64,000 nucleotides of DNA from JANNMJ01 sp031425525. Its GTDB lineage: Bacteria; Bacteroidota; Bacteroidia; Cytophagales; Hymenobacteraceae. Location: the NCBI GenBank assembly GCA_031425525.1, contig JANPJM010000023.1:62001-126000 (forward strand). Direction: 5' to 3'. Position numbers and translations under genes: made by a program. The number at the start of each line of letters is the position of its first letter. Position 1 is the stretch's first letter. Shown here in pieces: positions 14,858 through 23,318 of the stretch. The notes beneath the pieces were generated by a model. The model did no database searches. It was not told the origin of the DNA and saw nothing but the letters and a program-made list of their open reading frames with translations.

Positions 14858-16945
14858 TCAATATCCGCCCAAGTATTTGCGCGCCGCCCACTCAACGGTC
14901 AATAACGCCAGCAGTCCGAAGAACAGCCACGGCAGATTGATGAGGTCGCGCAGTTGCTCGTCGGCGTGGAGGATGGCGGGGAATTTGGCGGCCAGCAACT
15001 GCTTTTCGAGCGCCGCGAGTTGCGCCGGATAGTAAAGCTGCCCGCCCGAACGGCGCGCGAGCTGATTGAGCAGGTTATGGTCGGCGCGGGCGGAGAGGGC
15101 TTCGAGTTGAAGGTCGCGCACGAAGATTTCGCCGCTCGCCGTTTCGGCGCGGCCCTCCACGGTGGCGCGGGCCTGGTAGCGGTACAGCCCGGCGGGCAGC
15201 GAGCCTACCGTGAGGCCCGGCGCACCTTCGGCGTTGATGAAGGAGAACGTGCGAGGCCGGTTTTTCTCGTCCGTGAGCGTCACCGTAACGCTTTGGCCAT
15301 ACACGCGCTCATACAACGCATTGTAAGCTTCCACGCCGAACACCACATCGTCGGCGGTCGTCAGCTCGTCGCGCCGGGGGAACACGCGGAGCTTGGCCTT
15401 GTTATCGGCGGCCGTCAGCAGCCCCACCACGCCATTGAGTACGCGGTCGTAGGCTTCGGGCTGATTGTCGTGCGCGGCGGCTTCGGTCAGGCGCCACTGC
15501 CACGTATTTTCGCCGACCAACACCGCCGAGCGCTGCCCAGCGCGGGTCTGCGTGACCAGCAGCGGCTTACTGGTAGGCACGCGACCCACCTGCTGCCAGA
15601 GCAGCACATCGGCGGCAGGCGAGGCGCGGTACTCGGCGAAGGGCACGGTGGCGGGCGGGTAGTCGCGCACGCGCTTGGCGAGGTCGGCGGTCAGTTCGAA
15701 CCGCTGAAAACCGGTGTTCGGCGCGGCCGTCACCTCATCGAGCTGCTGGCCGCGCGGCTGCACGTTTAGGCCCGCGCCAAGCTGATTGAAGGCGCCAAAA
15801 TCTGATTGGGCACCCAAAATGTAGAGTGCGGGCAGCCGTCGGCGCCGCACCACATCGAGTACTTCGGCCCCCAGCCCGGAAGCGGCGGGAATTTGGTGGA
15901 ACACCACGGCATCGTACTCGGCGCCCTTCAAAGGCTTCACGCCGGGCAGGTACAGCTCTGTTTCAAAGTTGGGGTTGGTGGCGAGGGCGGCGCGCATGGC
16001 GTTCACGTCGGGGTGCGGCCCGGCGGCGGCCATCAATATTTTCAGCCGTCCTTTCACCACATCCACGTACGCATCGCGCTGGTTGTTGAGGCGCGTAAAC
16101 TCGCCCGTTACCGGCTCCACGGCCACGGTGTAGCGGCGCTTGCCGGGCGCGGGGGCCGTCACCTGAAACGTCACGCTCTGCAACAGCTTCGCGCCGTCGA
16201 GCACGATGGTTTGGCGGTTGATCTCGCGGCTGCCTTCGCGCAGCACCACGGTAGCGGCGCCGGTGCGGAAGCCATCGTTCCGCACTTCGGCAACCACCGG
16301 AAACCGGTCGCCGCTGAAGGCTACCTTATTATAGTCGAGCGCCGAAAGCGCCACATCACGCTTCGGCACGGTATCGCCCACGGCCACGGGGTACACGGCA
16401 AACGGCAGCTCGTCGTACACCGGCGAGCGGCCCTGGTTCACGATGCCGTCGCTCACAAGGACGGTGGCGGCGAGGTTACGGTTTTCATAATCCGACCTGA
16501 TGCCCGATAGCAAACCGTCCAAGTCGGTAGTCGGCTGCTGAAACCGCACCGAATCGAGCGGCTGGCGGCGGCGGCCGGGGTCGAGGGTGCGTACTTCGAC
16601 ACGGGCACCGGCGGCGCGCAATCGCTCGGAAAGGCCCGCGAGGCCGGTCTTTAGGTTGTCGAGGGCGGCTTTATCGGTATAAAGCCCGACAGATTGCGAA
16701 TCGTCGAGGGCCAGCACCACGGTCGGCGCTTCGGGCGTGTTTTGCACGTAACGCAGCACCGGCCCCAGCAGCAGAAACGCCACGAACGCCACTACTACCG
16801 CTCGCACGGCGGCGAGCGTCAGGTTCCAAGGGCGCGTCCACGGCGCGTCTTTGGTGTAGAGCAGCCACGCGTAGCCCGCGCCCGCCGCAAGGCAGGCCAC
16901 GAGCCAGAGTGGGTGAGCGGAAAGGGAGAACTGGAGGGAATTCAA
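14858..16945 (-). CDS. Large membrane protein with von Willebrand A-like domain
   Basis: 695 aa. Two N-terminal membrane segments (about 10-30 and 42-66) are followed by a vWA-like domain starting TVVLALDDSQSVGLY, where DDSQS fits the DxSxS metal-site motif, and LAATVLVSDGIVNQG. The middle contains a CARDB/Ig-like stretch and a ThuA/GATase-like segment (AEYDAVVFHQIPA). A final membrane helix (LPWLFFGLLALLTVEWAARK) precedes the C-terminus. This architecture matches the conserved Bacteroidota 'vWA domain-containing' proteins related to the Bat system. The biochemical role is unknown. A MoxR ATPase, the usual partner class, is encoded far away at 48.0 kb. Confidence 0.78.
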   Translation of the reverse strand: MNSLQFSLSAHPLWLVACLAAGAGYAWLLYTKDAPWTRPWNLTLAAVRAVVVAFVAFLLLGPVLRYVQNTPEAPTVVLALDDSQSVGLYTDKAALDNLKTGLAGLSERLRAAGARVEVRTLDPGRRRQPLDSVRFQQPTTDLDGLLSGIRSDYENRNLAATVLVSDGIVNQGRSPVYDELPFAVYPVAVGDTVPKRDVALSALDYNKVAFSGDRFPVVAEVRNDGFRTGAATVVLREGSREINRQTIVLDGAKLLQSVTFQVTAPAPGKRRYTVAVEPVTGEFTRLNNQRDAYVDVVKGRLKILMAAAGPHPDVNAMRAALATNPNFETELYLPGVKPLKGAEYDAVVFHQIPAASGLGAEVLDVVRRRRLPALYILGAQSDFGAFNQLGAGLNVQPRGQQLDEVTAAPNTGFQRFELTADLAKRVRDYPPATVPFAEYRASPAADVLLWQQVGRVPTSKPLLVTQTRAGQRSAVLVGENTWQWRLTEAAAHDNQPEAYDRVLNGVVGLLTAADNKAKLRVFPRRDELTTADDVVFGVEAYNALYERVYGQSVTVTLTDEKNRPRTFSFINAEGAPGLTVGSLPAGLYRYQARATVEGRAETASGEIFVRDLQLEALSARADHNLLNQLARRSGGQLYYPAQLAALEKQLLAAKFPAILHADEQLRDLINLPWLFFGLLALLTVEWAARKYLGGY

Positions 16946-16986
16946 TCGGGAAATGTTGTTTTCGTGCGGTTTGCGTGATGCAGTTT

Positions 16987-17014
16987 GCGCGAAGAAGTTG
17001 GCGCGAAGAAGTTG
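16987..17014. repeat. 14-bp direct repeat
   Basis: Two adjacent copies of GCGCGAAGAAGTTG within the 436-bp gap upstream of the vWA gene. Significance unknown. Confidence 0.5.
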
Positions 17015-17033
17015 CCGCGAGTCGCTGCTCCGT

Positions 17034-17317
17034 GTGATGTATATACGGGCGTCTCAGCCGGCACTTTCTACGGACTCCCCGCCCCGGAGGGGGCGGGGTG
17101 GCTGATCGAAGATCAGACGGGGTGGGGCGACGCGCGACGGGGCGTTAGACGGGCCGAAGGTTAAGGGGTTTCTGTCGTTTTCGGCTTCTGCCCAACCTAT
17201 CCCCGCCTACCGCAGTCGCCCCACCCCGGCCCTTCGGGCCACCCCACCCCCTCCGGGGAGGGGAGTCTAAGCTAGGTGGCGGGCTACTGGCGGGCGAGAC
17301 GCCCGCATATACTCCAC
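17034..17317. repeat. Imperfect inverted-repeat element, MITE-like, non-coding
   Basis: The two halves are reverse complements at three levels. Terminal arms are at 17034-17055 and 17296-17317. GC-rich 28-bp arms containing CCCCGGAGGGGG are at 17074-17101 and 17239-17266. Inner blocks share GGGGTGGGGCGAC. The open frames crossing it have no recognisable domain. It occupies most of the 16946-17381 gap, which otherwise holds nothing coding. It could be a MITE, a degenerate IS end pair, or a dispersed intergenic repeat. I could not identify a target duplication. Confidence 0.65.
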
Positions 17318-17381
17318 ACGGGGCAGAGCCCCGCGCGATTTCCGCCCGCAGAGCGCATGGCACTCGCCCAACGCACCGCCC

Positions 17382-18131
17382 TTATGTCAGCATTCCGCCA
17401 TCCACCTGCAACACCTGCCCGCTGATGTAGCTCGAATCATCAGATGCCAAAAACGCGACCGCTTTCGCTACTTCATCGGGGCGCCCGCCGCGCCGGAGCG
17501 GAATGGCATCGCGCCAGCTTTGGACTTGTTTTTCGTCGAGGGCGTCGGTCATATCGGTTTCGATGAAGCCGGGGGCCACCGCGTTACAGCGAATGTTGCG
17601 CGAGCCCAATTCCAGCGCCACCGATTTGGTGAAACCGATGATACCCGCTTTCGAGGCCGCGTAGTTGGCCTGCCCGGCGTTGCCTTTGATGCCGACCACG
17701 CTGGTAATATTGATGATGGAGCCCGATTTGGCGCGCATCATCGGCTTGGTGGCGGCTTTGGTGAGATTGAAGACCGATTTGAGATTGACGCGTTGCACGT
17801 CGTCCCAGTTGGCTTCGGTCATGCGCATCAGAAGGCCGTCGCGGGTAATGCCGGCGTTATTGACTACGATGTCGAGGCGGCCAAAATCCTTCACCACGTC
17901 TTCCACAAGCTTTTCGGCCTGCGCGAAATCCGACGCGTCGGAGCGGTAGCCTTTGGCGGTGGTGCCCAGGCCGGTCAGCTCTTTTTCGAGCGCCTCGCCC
18001 TGCTCCACCGAGCTGAGGTACGTGAAAGCAACCTGCGCGCCCTGCCGCGCGAAATGTTGGGCGATGGCGCGGCCGATGCCCTTGGAAGCGCCCGTCACGA
18101 GGGCCACTTTCCCGATTAGCGTGTTCGTCAT
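17382..18131 (-). CDS. fabG: 3-oxoacyl-[acyl-carrier-protein] reductase
   Basis: 249 aa from ATG 18129-18131; the open frame extends further but without family similarity. It is a short-chain dehydrogenase: cofactor motif VTGASKGIGRAIA at the N-terminus, NNAGITRDGLLMRM, catalytic Ser in NITSVVGIKGNAGQ and YAASK catalytic Tyr/Lys. GFIETDMT and YISGQVLQVDGGM complete the FabG signature. It reduces 3-oxoacyl-ACP with NADPH in fatty acid elongation. No other fab gene is adjacent. A TACCTTCG box lies 10 nt upstream of the start. Confidence 0.93.
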   Translation of the reverse strand: MTNTLIGKVALVTGASKGIGRAIAQHFARQGAQVAFTYLSSVEQGEALEKELTGLGTTAKGYRSDASDFAQAEKLVEDVVKDFGRLDIVVNNAGITRDGLLMRMTEANWDDVQRVNLKSVFNLTKAATKPMMRAKSGSIINITSVVGIKGNAGQANYAASKAGIIGFTKSVALELGSRNIRCNAVAPGFIETDMTDALDEKQVQSWRDAIPLRRGGRPDEVAKAVAFLASDDSSYISGQVLQVDGGMLT

Positions 18132-18140
18132 AAGTACCCG

Positions 18141-18148
18141 CGAAGGTA
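18141..18148 (-). promoter_or_regulatory. Candidate -7 box (TACCTTCG) of fabG
   Basis: One mismatch to TAnnTTTG, 10 nt upstream of the fabG ATG. Confidence 0.4.
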
Positions 18149-18273
18149 CGCGGGGCACGGCGGGAAGGCCCGGCATCAAGACCCGGCGCACGCCTAAAAA
18201 CCCGTACCAGTACGGATTGCACTGCCCCACCCGCCCGCCGGACCTTTGCCCTACACCTTACCAGTGAAATCGG

Positions 18274-19104
18274 ATGGCGCTTTCCCGGATTTTTTCTGCC
18301 TTTCCCCTCGCTTGGCCCGCGCGCTGGGCGGGGGTGGCGCTGGCAAGCGCGCTGGGGCTGCTCGCCCAACCCGCCACGGCCCAAATCAGCACGACCACCA
18401 GCACCGTGTCGTCGGGCAAATTTTTTGGGCACGTCAGCGAACGCGCCATCTTCTCGGTGGGCTGGCAGGTAGGGCGGTACGCGGGCCACGGAATGGGCAA
18501 TATGTACTACCACGCCCTGCGCCTCAACCGCAGCGACCAGCTCGCATCGCTCGAAAAGGCGATGGCTTGGACTGAAACCTACGGCGGGCCGGCGCTGTGC
18601 CTCACGTACGTGCAGCGCCGGCTGGTTTTTGACTTACGCTGGAGCAACCGCCGCACCGTCCGGTCGGCGCGCTGGACCGACCTCAGCGGTCAGGCGTGGT
18701 CTACCGACTACCGCGTGCGCCTCAACGAGCTGAGCCTGGGGCTCGGCTACCCGCTGTGGGGTGGGCGCCTGCGGCCGGGGATTTCCGGCGATTTCGGGCT
18801 GTTCCGAGTGTCGCGCCGCGATGCGAAGGGCGATGGCAAAGGCAAATGGACGACGATGCACTCCGGCGGCGACGGGCTACTGGCGCCCGGCGAACGCTCA
18901 CCCACGGCCGGGCTCACGCTGTACTGCGATGTGGCGCCGCTTGGCAGCCGGGGCGCGGGGCTCACGCTGCGGCCGTTTTACCAAACGCACCTCATTCAAG
19001 CCGACCTGTTTGGGCTGTCCGGCACCCTTGATACGCGCTCGTTCAACTACAGCCCCAACAATTACGGGCTGGCCGTGAGCTGGGGCTTCACCTCCAAAAA
19101 CTAG
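18274..19104 (+). CDS. Probable outer-membrane beta-barrel protein
   Basis: 276 aa. Signal peptide of ~35 residues ending around LLAQPATAQ. The mature chain alternates short aromatic strands (SVGWQVGRY, FDLRWSNRR, LSLGLGYPLWGGRLRPGISG, LTLRPFYQTHL) and ends YGLAVSWGFTSKN, giving the amphipathic pattern of a small beta-barrel. No family name recognised. The next gene starts 5 nt after its stop and encodes a protein of exactly the same length and similar design, so they probably form an operon and may work as a pair. Confidence 0.7.
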   Translation: MALSRIFSAFPLAWPARWAGVALASALGLLAQPATAQISTTTSTVSSGKFFGHVSERAIFSVGWQVGRYAGHGMGNMYYHALRLNRSDQLASLEKAMAWTETYGGPALCLTYVQRRLVFDLRWSNRRTVRSARWTDLSGQAWSTDYRVRLNELSLGLGYPLWGGRLRPGISGDFGLFRVSRRDAKGDGKGKWTTMHSGGDGLLAPGERSPTAGLTLYCDVAPLGSRGAGLTLRPFYQTHLIQADLFGLSGTLDTRSFNYSPNNYGLAVSWGFTSKN

Positions 19105-19108
19105 CGGT

Positions 19109-19939
19109 ATGCGTGCATTACCTACCTTTTTATTCCGAGGCGCTACCACGGTTGCGCTGGGGCTGGGGTTGTGGCTGGCCACCACCTCGGCGGCGCACGC
19201 GCAAAAAGCCGGACGCGTCCGCCGAATGGGCGAAGTTTTGATAACAGCCGGCTACGGCCCGGCACAGGTCAAATGGTCGACGCTGAACGAGTTCATGACC
19301 TCATACGGCAACGTGAATCAGCGCGAGCTACTGCGGGCGCCGAAATTCTCGACCGGCACCTCCGCGAGCGTCGGCCTGACGGTCGCTGGGTGCGCGCACA
19401 TCGGCCTGATTCTGAACCGCGCCAACGCCGTGGCCGAGCTGAAGGGCGGCGCCAAGCGCCATTTCGGCGCCCGCCAGGAGGTAATTCCGTTGGGCGCAGA
19501 ACCGCGCTTCTGGATCGGGAAACGCTTTTTTCTCGGCCCAACGGTAGCGTTCACCTTCGGCTACACCCGCGCTTTCACCTACTACGAATACCCGGATGGC
19601 ACCGAATCGTGGGGGCGCGACCGGAAGTTGAGCGGTTCCTACGGTACGCTGGGGGTTGCGAGCGCCTTCGGATTCAAAACGGGGATGAATTTCGGCCCTG
19701 CACTCGTCCAGATTAAGGGCGAATACTTCCATAGCACGGCCAAAAACGCGTTTCAACTCTCCGACCACCTGCCCGGCACCGATGCCGACCAGCTCCCGCG
19801 CCATTACGACCAGTTTCTCGCTTCCGGCCCCCTCTCGTTCGCCGATAAATACTCGCTCAACGACGACGCCGTGCGCTCCGATATGCGCACGCTGCGGGTG
19901 GTACTGGAAGTGGGATTGCGGCTTAACCGGGCTGATTAA
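19109..19939 (+). CDS. Probable outer-membrane protein, partner of the preceding gene
   Basis: 276 aa with signal peptide ending at AAHAQ. Beta-strand-like segments such as ASVGLTVAGCAHIGLILN, FFLGPTVAFTFGYTRAFTYY and the C-terminal VVLEVGLRLNRAD suggest a barrel with outward loops. ATG lies 4 nt after the stop of the upstream 276-aa gene. No catalytic motif is visible. The identical length and adjacency suggest an ancient duplication, though direct sequence identity between the two is low by eye. Confidence 0.68.
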   Translation: MRALPTFLFRGATTVALGLGLWLATTSAAHAQKAGRVRRMGEVLITAGYGPAQVKWSTLNEFMTSYGNVNQRELLRAPKFSTGTSASVGLTVAGCAHIGLILNRANAVAELKGGAKRHFGARQEVIPLGAEPRFWIGKRFFLGPTVAFTFGYTRAFTYYEYPDGTESWGRDRKLSGSYGTLGVASAFGFKTGMNFGPALVQIKGEYFHSTAKNAFQLSDHLPGTDADQLPRHYDQFLASGPLSFADKYSLNDDAVRSDMRTLRVVLEVGLRLNRAD

Positions 19940-20139
19940 ATGTTGAGTAGACGCCCGTTTAAGCGGTCGACCATAAATTATCCAGCATTGGGTCTTCACT
20001 TTTTGCTTGTTTATCAGCGGATTGGCTTGCAGCTTGAAGCTTATAACTTGTGGCTGACTGCTTAATACTGAATAAATCTCACTGGTTTAATCTCCTGAAT
20101 TACGCATTCGCGCCGCCTTCGCCTATTTTTTTCCTTCAG

Positions 20140-20667
20140 ATGCGCTCCCTTTCTCTGACCCGTCTCCTGACCGGTTTCGTCCTTGTGCTGACACTGGCTT
20201 CCTGCGACCGCGAAGCTGCCAACCGCCGCCGCCAGTCGGGTATCTGGACGATCAAACGCGTGGGGTGGATGTATTACGACACCCTCGGCACGGTGCTGCG
20301 CGCGGCTTCCGAGACCGATTGCGGCGAAGTCGCGTTCATCGATAACGAACCCGAAGCCGGGGAGTTGAACGCCGATGTACGCTTCTATTTCGACAAAAAC
20401 ACCCCCACCCGCTGGATTGCTACCTACGCCGGCGGCAGCCCTTCGGATTTCGCGCGCGGTACCATTCCGTTGAAATGGGTGCCGGAAGCATACGAGCGCC
20501 GACGTGTCATTTTTATGAAAGGCGGTACCAGCAATATTTTCAACAACTCGCTCATTTATACCCTTACCACCGACGACAGCAACCGCCAGGAATGGCAAAT
20601 CGTAACGTCGGATGACCGCGACCACGTGGTGTTCCGCGAGGAGTGGACGTTGGAGCGCGTGCGGTGA
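20140..20667 (+). CDS. Small lipoprotein, lipocalin-like
   Basis: 175 aa from ATG 20140, chosen because it gives a clean lipoprotein signal (RLLTGFVLVLTLASC, Cys about residue 22); the longer frame adds non-signal sequence. The mature chain has SGIWTIKRVGWMYYD near the start and TDDSNRQEWQIVTSDDRDHV near the end, the single-domain beta pattern of small lipocalin-like Bacteroidota lipoproteins. Anchored to a membrane by the lipidated Cys. Function unknown. It is convergent with the delta-60 repeat gene across the GTTAATC repeat. Confidence 0.68.
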   Translation: MRSLSLTRLLTGFVLVLTLASCDREAANRRRQSGIWTIKRVGWMYYDTLGTVLRAASETDCGEVAFIDNEPEAGELNADVRFYFDKNTPTRWIATYAGGSPSDFARGTIPLKWVPEAYERRRVIFMKGGTSNIFNNSLIYTLTTDDSNRQEWQIVTSDDRDHVVFREEWTLERVR

Positions 20668-20675
20668 GTTTTTTT

Positions 20676-20760
20676 CGTTAATCGTTAATCGAATTTCGTT
20701 AATCGTTAATCGAAATCCGATTAACGATTAACGAAATCCGATTAACAAAATCCGGCTAAC
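20676..20760. repeat. Locus-specific inverted repeat (GTTAATC word) between convergent genes
   Basis: Tandem CGTTAATCGTTAATCGA copies on the left and their complement TCGATTAACG-like copies on the right fill the 97-bp gap between convergent stops. It can fold into a long stem on either strand and may act as a bidirectional terminator. Confidence 0.75.
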
Positions 20761-20764
20761 GCAC

Positions 20765-22315
20765 CTACCGCACCACCCGCAAACTACGCGTCTGATCGCC
20801 GAGGGTTAGGCGCACCACGTAAACGCCCGGCGCCAGCGTTTCCGGCATTGGCAGTGCGTGCGGGCCGGGCGCTTGCTTTTCCCCGGATTGGCAGAGCAGC
20901 CGTACCCGCCGACCGAGCGCGTCGAGTAGTTCCACCGTCACAAGCGCGGGTTCGGCGAGGGTGTACCGCACTTCGGAGGCCGTCGTGAGCGGGTTTGGGC
21001 TGACGGTAGCTTCAGTGAGGGCGCCGGGTTCGTCGTCGGCCAGCCCCACGAGCCCGGCGCTGGTCAGGCGCAGGAGCGCAAACTGTACGGGGCCGCTTTG
21101 CGTCGAATAAGTACCCGCAAACACGGGTTTACCATCGGCCTGAAACGCGGCAGCCTGAACCTGCGAAGCATAGCCGAAAACAGTCTTCAGCGATCCGCCC
21201 GTGCCGAACGTGGCGTCCAGGGCGCCTGTGGTGGTGTACCGCGCGATGGAAAAGTCGTGAAACGCGTTGGGCCGAGTCGTGAAGCTCAACCCGCCGATCA
21301 GCACCTTGCCGTTGGGTTGCAACAATATGGCGTAGCATTTATCCTGCGAGCCGGCGGCGAAATCGGAGATGCGGTAGCCGTTCGTGCCGAAGCCGGTATC
21401 GAGCGCCCCGGCCGCCGTATACCGCGCGAGGGCCATATCGCCGTCGGCCTCACCGGCCATCAAGAGCTTACCGTCGGGTTGGCGCGCCACGCACCACGCC
21501 ACACTATGGCTGACGGCGCCGAGCGTACTCACCGTTTTGCCGCCCGTGCCGAAAGAGGTATCGAGCGTACCATTCGGGAGCAGGCGGCAAATACCGAAAC
21601 GAGGTTCGGTGGGGGTGCCGCTGTAACTGGCCCCCGCGATGACGATTTTTCCGTCGGGTTGCAGCAGTCCGGCGCGCCCCTGGTCGCGCTCCGGCCCTAA
21701 CGGGATGCGCGTAAAGCCGCCCGTGCCGAACGTGACATCCGGCGCGCCGTTGGCGAGGAAACGGGCGGCGGCGAAATCGAAATTGGTGCCGTTGTAGGCC
21801 CATCCGACCGCCACTATTTTGCCGTCGGGCTGCACTAATACTTCTTCGATGGTCGAGCCATTGCCAGCGCCAAACGAAAGCTGCACGCGGCCATCGCCGT
21901 CGAATGTATTATCGGGTTGCCCGTTGGGCAGGAGCCGCAGCAGCGCATAATCGCCGTTGGCCACGCCGCCGAGGATGATTTTCGAATCGGTACGCTGCAC
22001 GGCCACCGCGTTGCACTCTTCGAGCGAAAAGCCGAAATTGAAAATCTGCACGCCGCTCACGCCGAACGTTGGGTCGAGTTGACCGGACGGCAGGTAGCGG
22101 TTCACCACAAAGTCGTACACCGGGTTGGTGGTGCCCGCCACCACCAGCTTCTGGTCGGGTTGGATGGCGAGCGCCTGCGCGTAGCCGCTGTTGAAACCGA
22201 ACTGGGTGGTGGTGGTGCCGCCGGTGCCGAAGGAGGCATCCGGGCCGATGGTTTGGGCCGCCGCGCGCAGCGTGCATGCCAAAAACCCGCAAAAAAGCAG
22301 CAGTGAGTAACGCAT
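20765..22315 (-). CDS. Delta-60 repeat protein with T9SS type A sorting domain
   Basis: 516 aa from ATG 22313-22315, where the signal peptide LLLFCGFLACTLRAAAQ begins. Then about seven repeats of roughly 50 residues with the pattern IQPDGKLVVAG...RxxxxGxLDxTFGxGG, the delta-60 / beta-propeller-like repeat (TIGR02608). The C-terminus (EATVSPNPLTTASEVRYTL, ELLDALGRRVRLL, GVYVVRLTLG, SLRVVR) is a T9SS type A sorting domain. The protein is predicted to be secreted to the surface. Such repeats probably form a closed propeller; ligand unknown. Confidence 0.88.
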   Translation of the reverse strand: MRYSLLLFCGFLACTLRAAAQTIGPDASFGTGGTTTTQFGFNSGYAQALAIQPDQKLVVAGTTNPVYDFVVNRYLPSGQLDPTFGVSGVQIFNFGFSLEECNAVAVQRTDSKIILGGVANGDYALLRLLPNGQPDNTFDGDGRVQLSFGAGNGSTIEEVLVQPDGKIVAVGWAYNGTNFDFAAARFLANGAPDVTFGTGGFTRIPLGPERDQGRAGLLQPDGKIVIAGASYSGTPTEPRFGICRLLPNGTLDTSFGTGGKTVSTLGAVSHSVAWCVARQPDGKLLMAGEADGDMALARYTAAGALDTGFGTNGYRISDFAAGSQDKCYAILLQPNGKVLIGGLSFTTRPNAFHDFSIARYTTTGALDATFGTGGSLKTVFGYASQVQAAAFQADGKPVFAGTYSTQSGPVQFALLRLTSAGLVGLADDEPGALTEATVSPNPLTTASEVRYTLAEPALVTVELLDALGRRVRLLCQSGEKQAPGPHALPMPETLAPGVYVVRLTLGDQTRSLRVVR

Positions 22316-22446
22316 CCGAACTGAAGGAATGTACCGCCAGGTACCGCTCTGGCAGGGACAAAGCTGCGGCAACTTGCCCGGTATGCCTATCACATATTCG
22401 GGCGAAACGGCCGGATGGGTTAAAGGCCAGCGGCGCCGACGTAGAG

Positions 22447-22483
22447 CAAAACGGCGGCCCGGTAAGTATTGGCGGCCGTTTTG
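22447..22483 (-). terminator. Hairpin after the duplicated-domain protein gene
   Basis: Near-symmetrical arms CAAAACGGCGGCC and GGCGGCCGTTTTG flank an 11-nt loop, 7 nt past the stop at 22490. The minus-strand tail is GTTTTG, so it is a moderate terminator. Confidence 0.5.
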
Positions 22484-22489
22484 GTTGAT

Positions 22490-23296
22490 TTATTTGTCCA
22501 AAAGAGTCTCTTTACCATTAGTCGTTACCCATTTTTGCCAGCGATCGTGACGGTCATTGAGCCAATCGTGATAATACTCCAGAATCATTGCTGACATATC
22601 ATCTGGCTGATTTCCCCCTCTTTCCAATAGGTACATTTGCAGGCGCGACCCACTCCAAATTCCCCAACTATTGCGGAGCCACGTACCCAAGCCGTGGTGG
22701 TATTTTCCCATCTCCGACGAATTAAGAAGCGCTTTCAACTCCCGCTTCAAGGAGTCCTCCAGTATTTTATCGAGTTGGACGAAACACTCGCGCAGGTCGA
22801 CGGGAATATAAATCCCGGCGATTGAATCTTGTTTTAGCCTTGCCCAATATTGCTCACGATCTTTTTTCTCTATTAATCGGGATTTTGCGACTTGTTCTGG
22901 CAGATTTATTTTCTTTTTTTGCGTGTATCGGCTGTAAGAAATGATAATTATGTCGAAAAAAGAGGGGGTATCGTAAAGTCCTTTTCGGTTAAAGTAGCGG
23001 GTTATGCGAGATCCATCAAACAATTTCCATTCACTCGGCACGAGTTCAGCAGCCCTAGTCAGTGAATGGTAGCCTAAACTATCTTCAGGCAATGCTCTTA
23101 TTACGGCAATCCGTTCTTCATTAAGAATACGGTCGAGTATCTCGCAACACTGGTTTATGTTGCGTGGCACACGAAATCTGGCGGGGTCTGCACTGTTTAC
23201 AGGTACTTCCCAAGATTCTTTCGTGGAACGTTGCGCGTAAGTTGAAGGCACGAAAACGAGCCATAACAACAACCAAATCAAAGCACGATGCAACAT
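22490..23296 (-). CDS. Secreted protein with two copies of a DUF6794-like domain
   Basis: 268 aa with signal peptide (LIWLLLWLVFVPSTYAQ). Two ~85-residue halves share the same plan. In copy 1 (about 44-130): VPRNINQCCEILDRILNEE, then WKLFDGSRITRYFNRKGL and a late SFFDIIIISYSRY. In copy 2 (about 168-258): VDLRECFVQLDKILEDSLKR, YHHGLGTWLRNSWGIWSGSR, QPDDMSAMILEYYHDWLN. The second half matches what I recall of DUF6794. Copy 1 has lost the Trp/Arg-rich centre. No catalytic motif is known. It stands alone between two minus-strand genes and its AT content is higher than its neighbours. Confidence 0.7.
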   Translation of the reverse strand: MLHRALIWLLLWLVFVPSTYAQRSTKESWEVPVNSADPARFRVPRNINQCCEILDRILNEERIAVIRALPEDSLGYHSLTRAAELVPSEWKLFDGSRITRYFNRKGLYDTPSFFDIIIISYSRYTQKKKINLPEQVAKSRLIEKKDREQYWARLKQDSIAGIYIPVDLRECFVQLDKILEDSLKRELKALLNSSEMGKYHHGLGTWLRNSWGIWSGSRLQMYLLERGGNQPDDMSAMILEYYHDWLNDRHDRWQKWVTTNGKETLLDK

Positions 23297-23318
23297 AAGT
23301 CAAAACCTAACGCTACTT

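Noticed and set aside
14680..14895. 71-aa frame across the CGCAGAGAC repeat
   Set aside because: Encoded by the repeat itself; overlaps both neighbouring genes and has no family.
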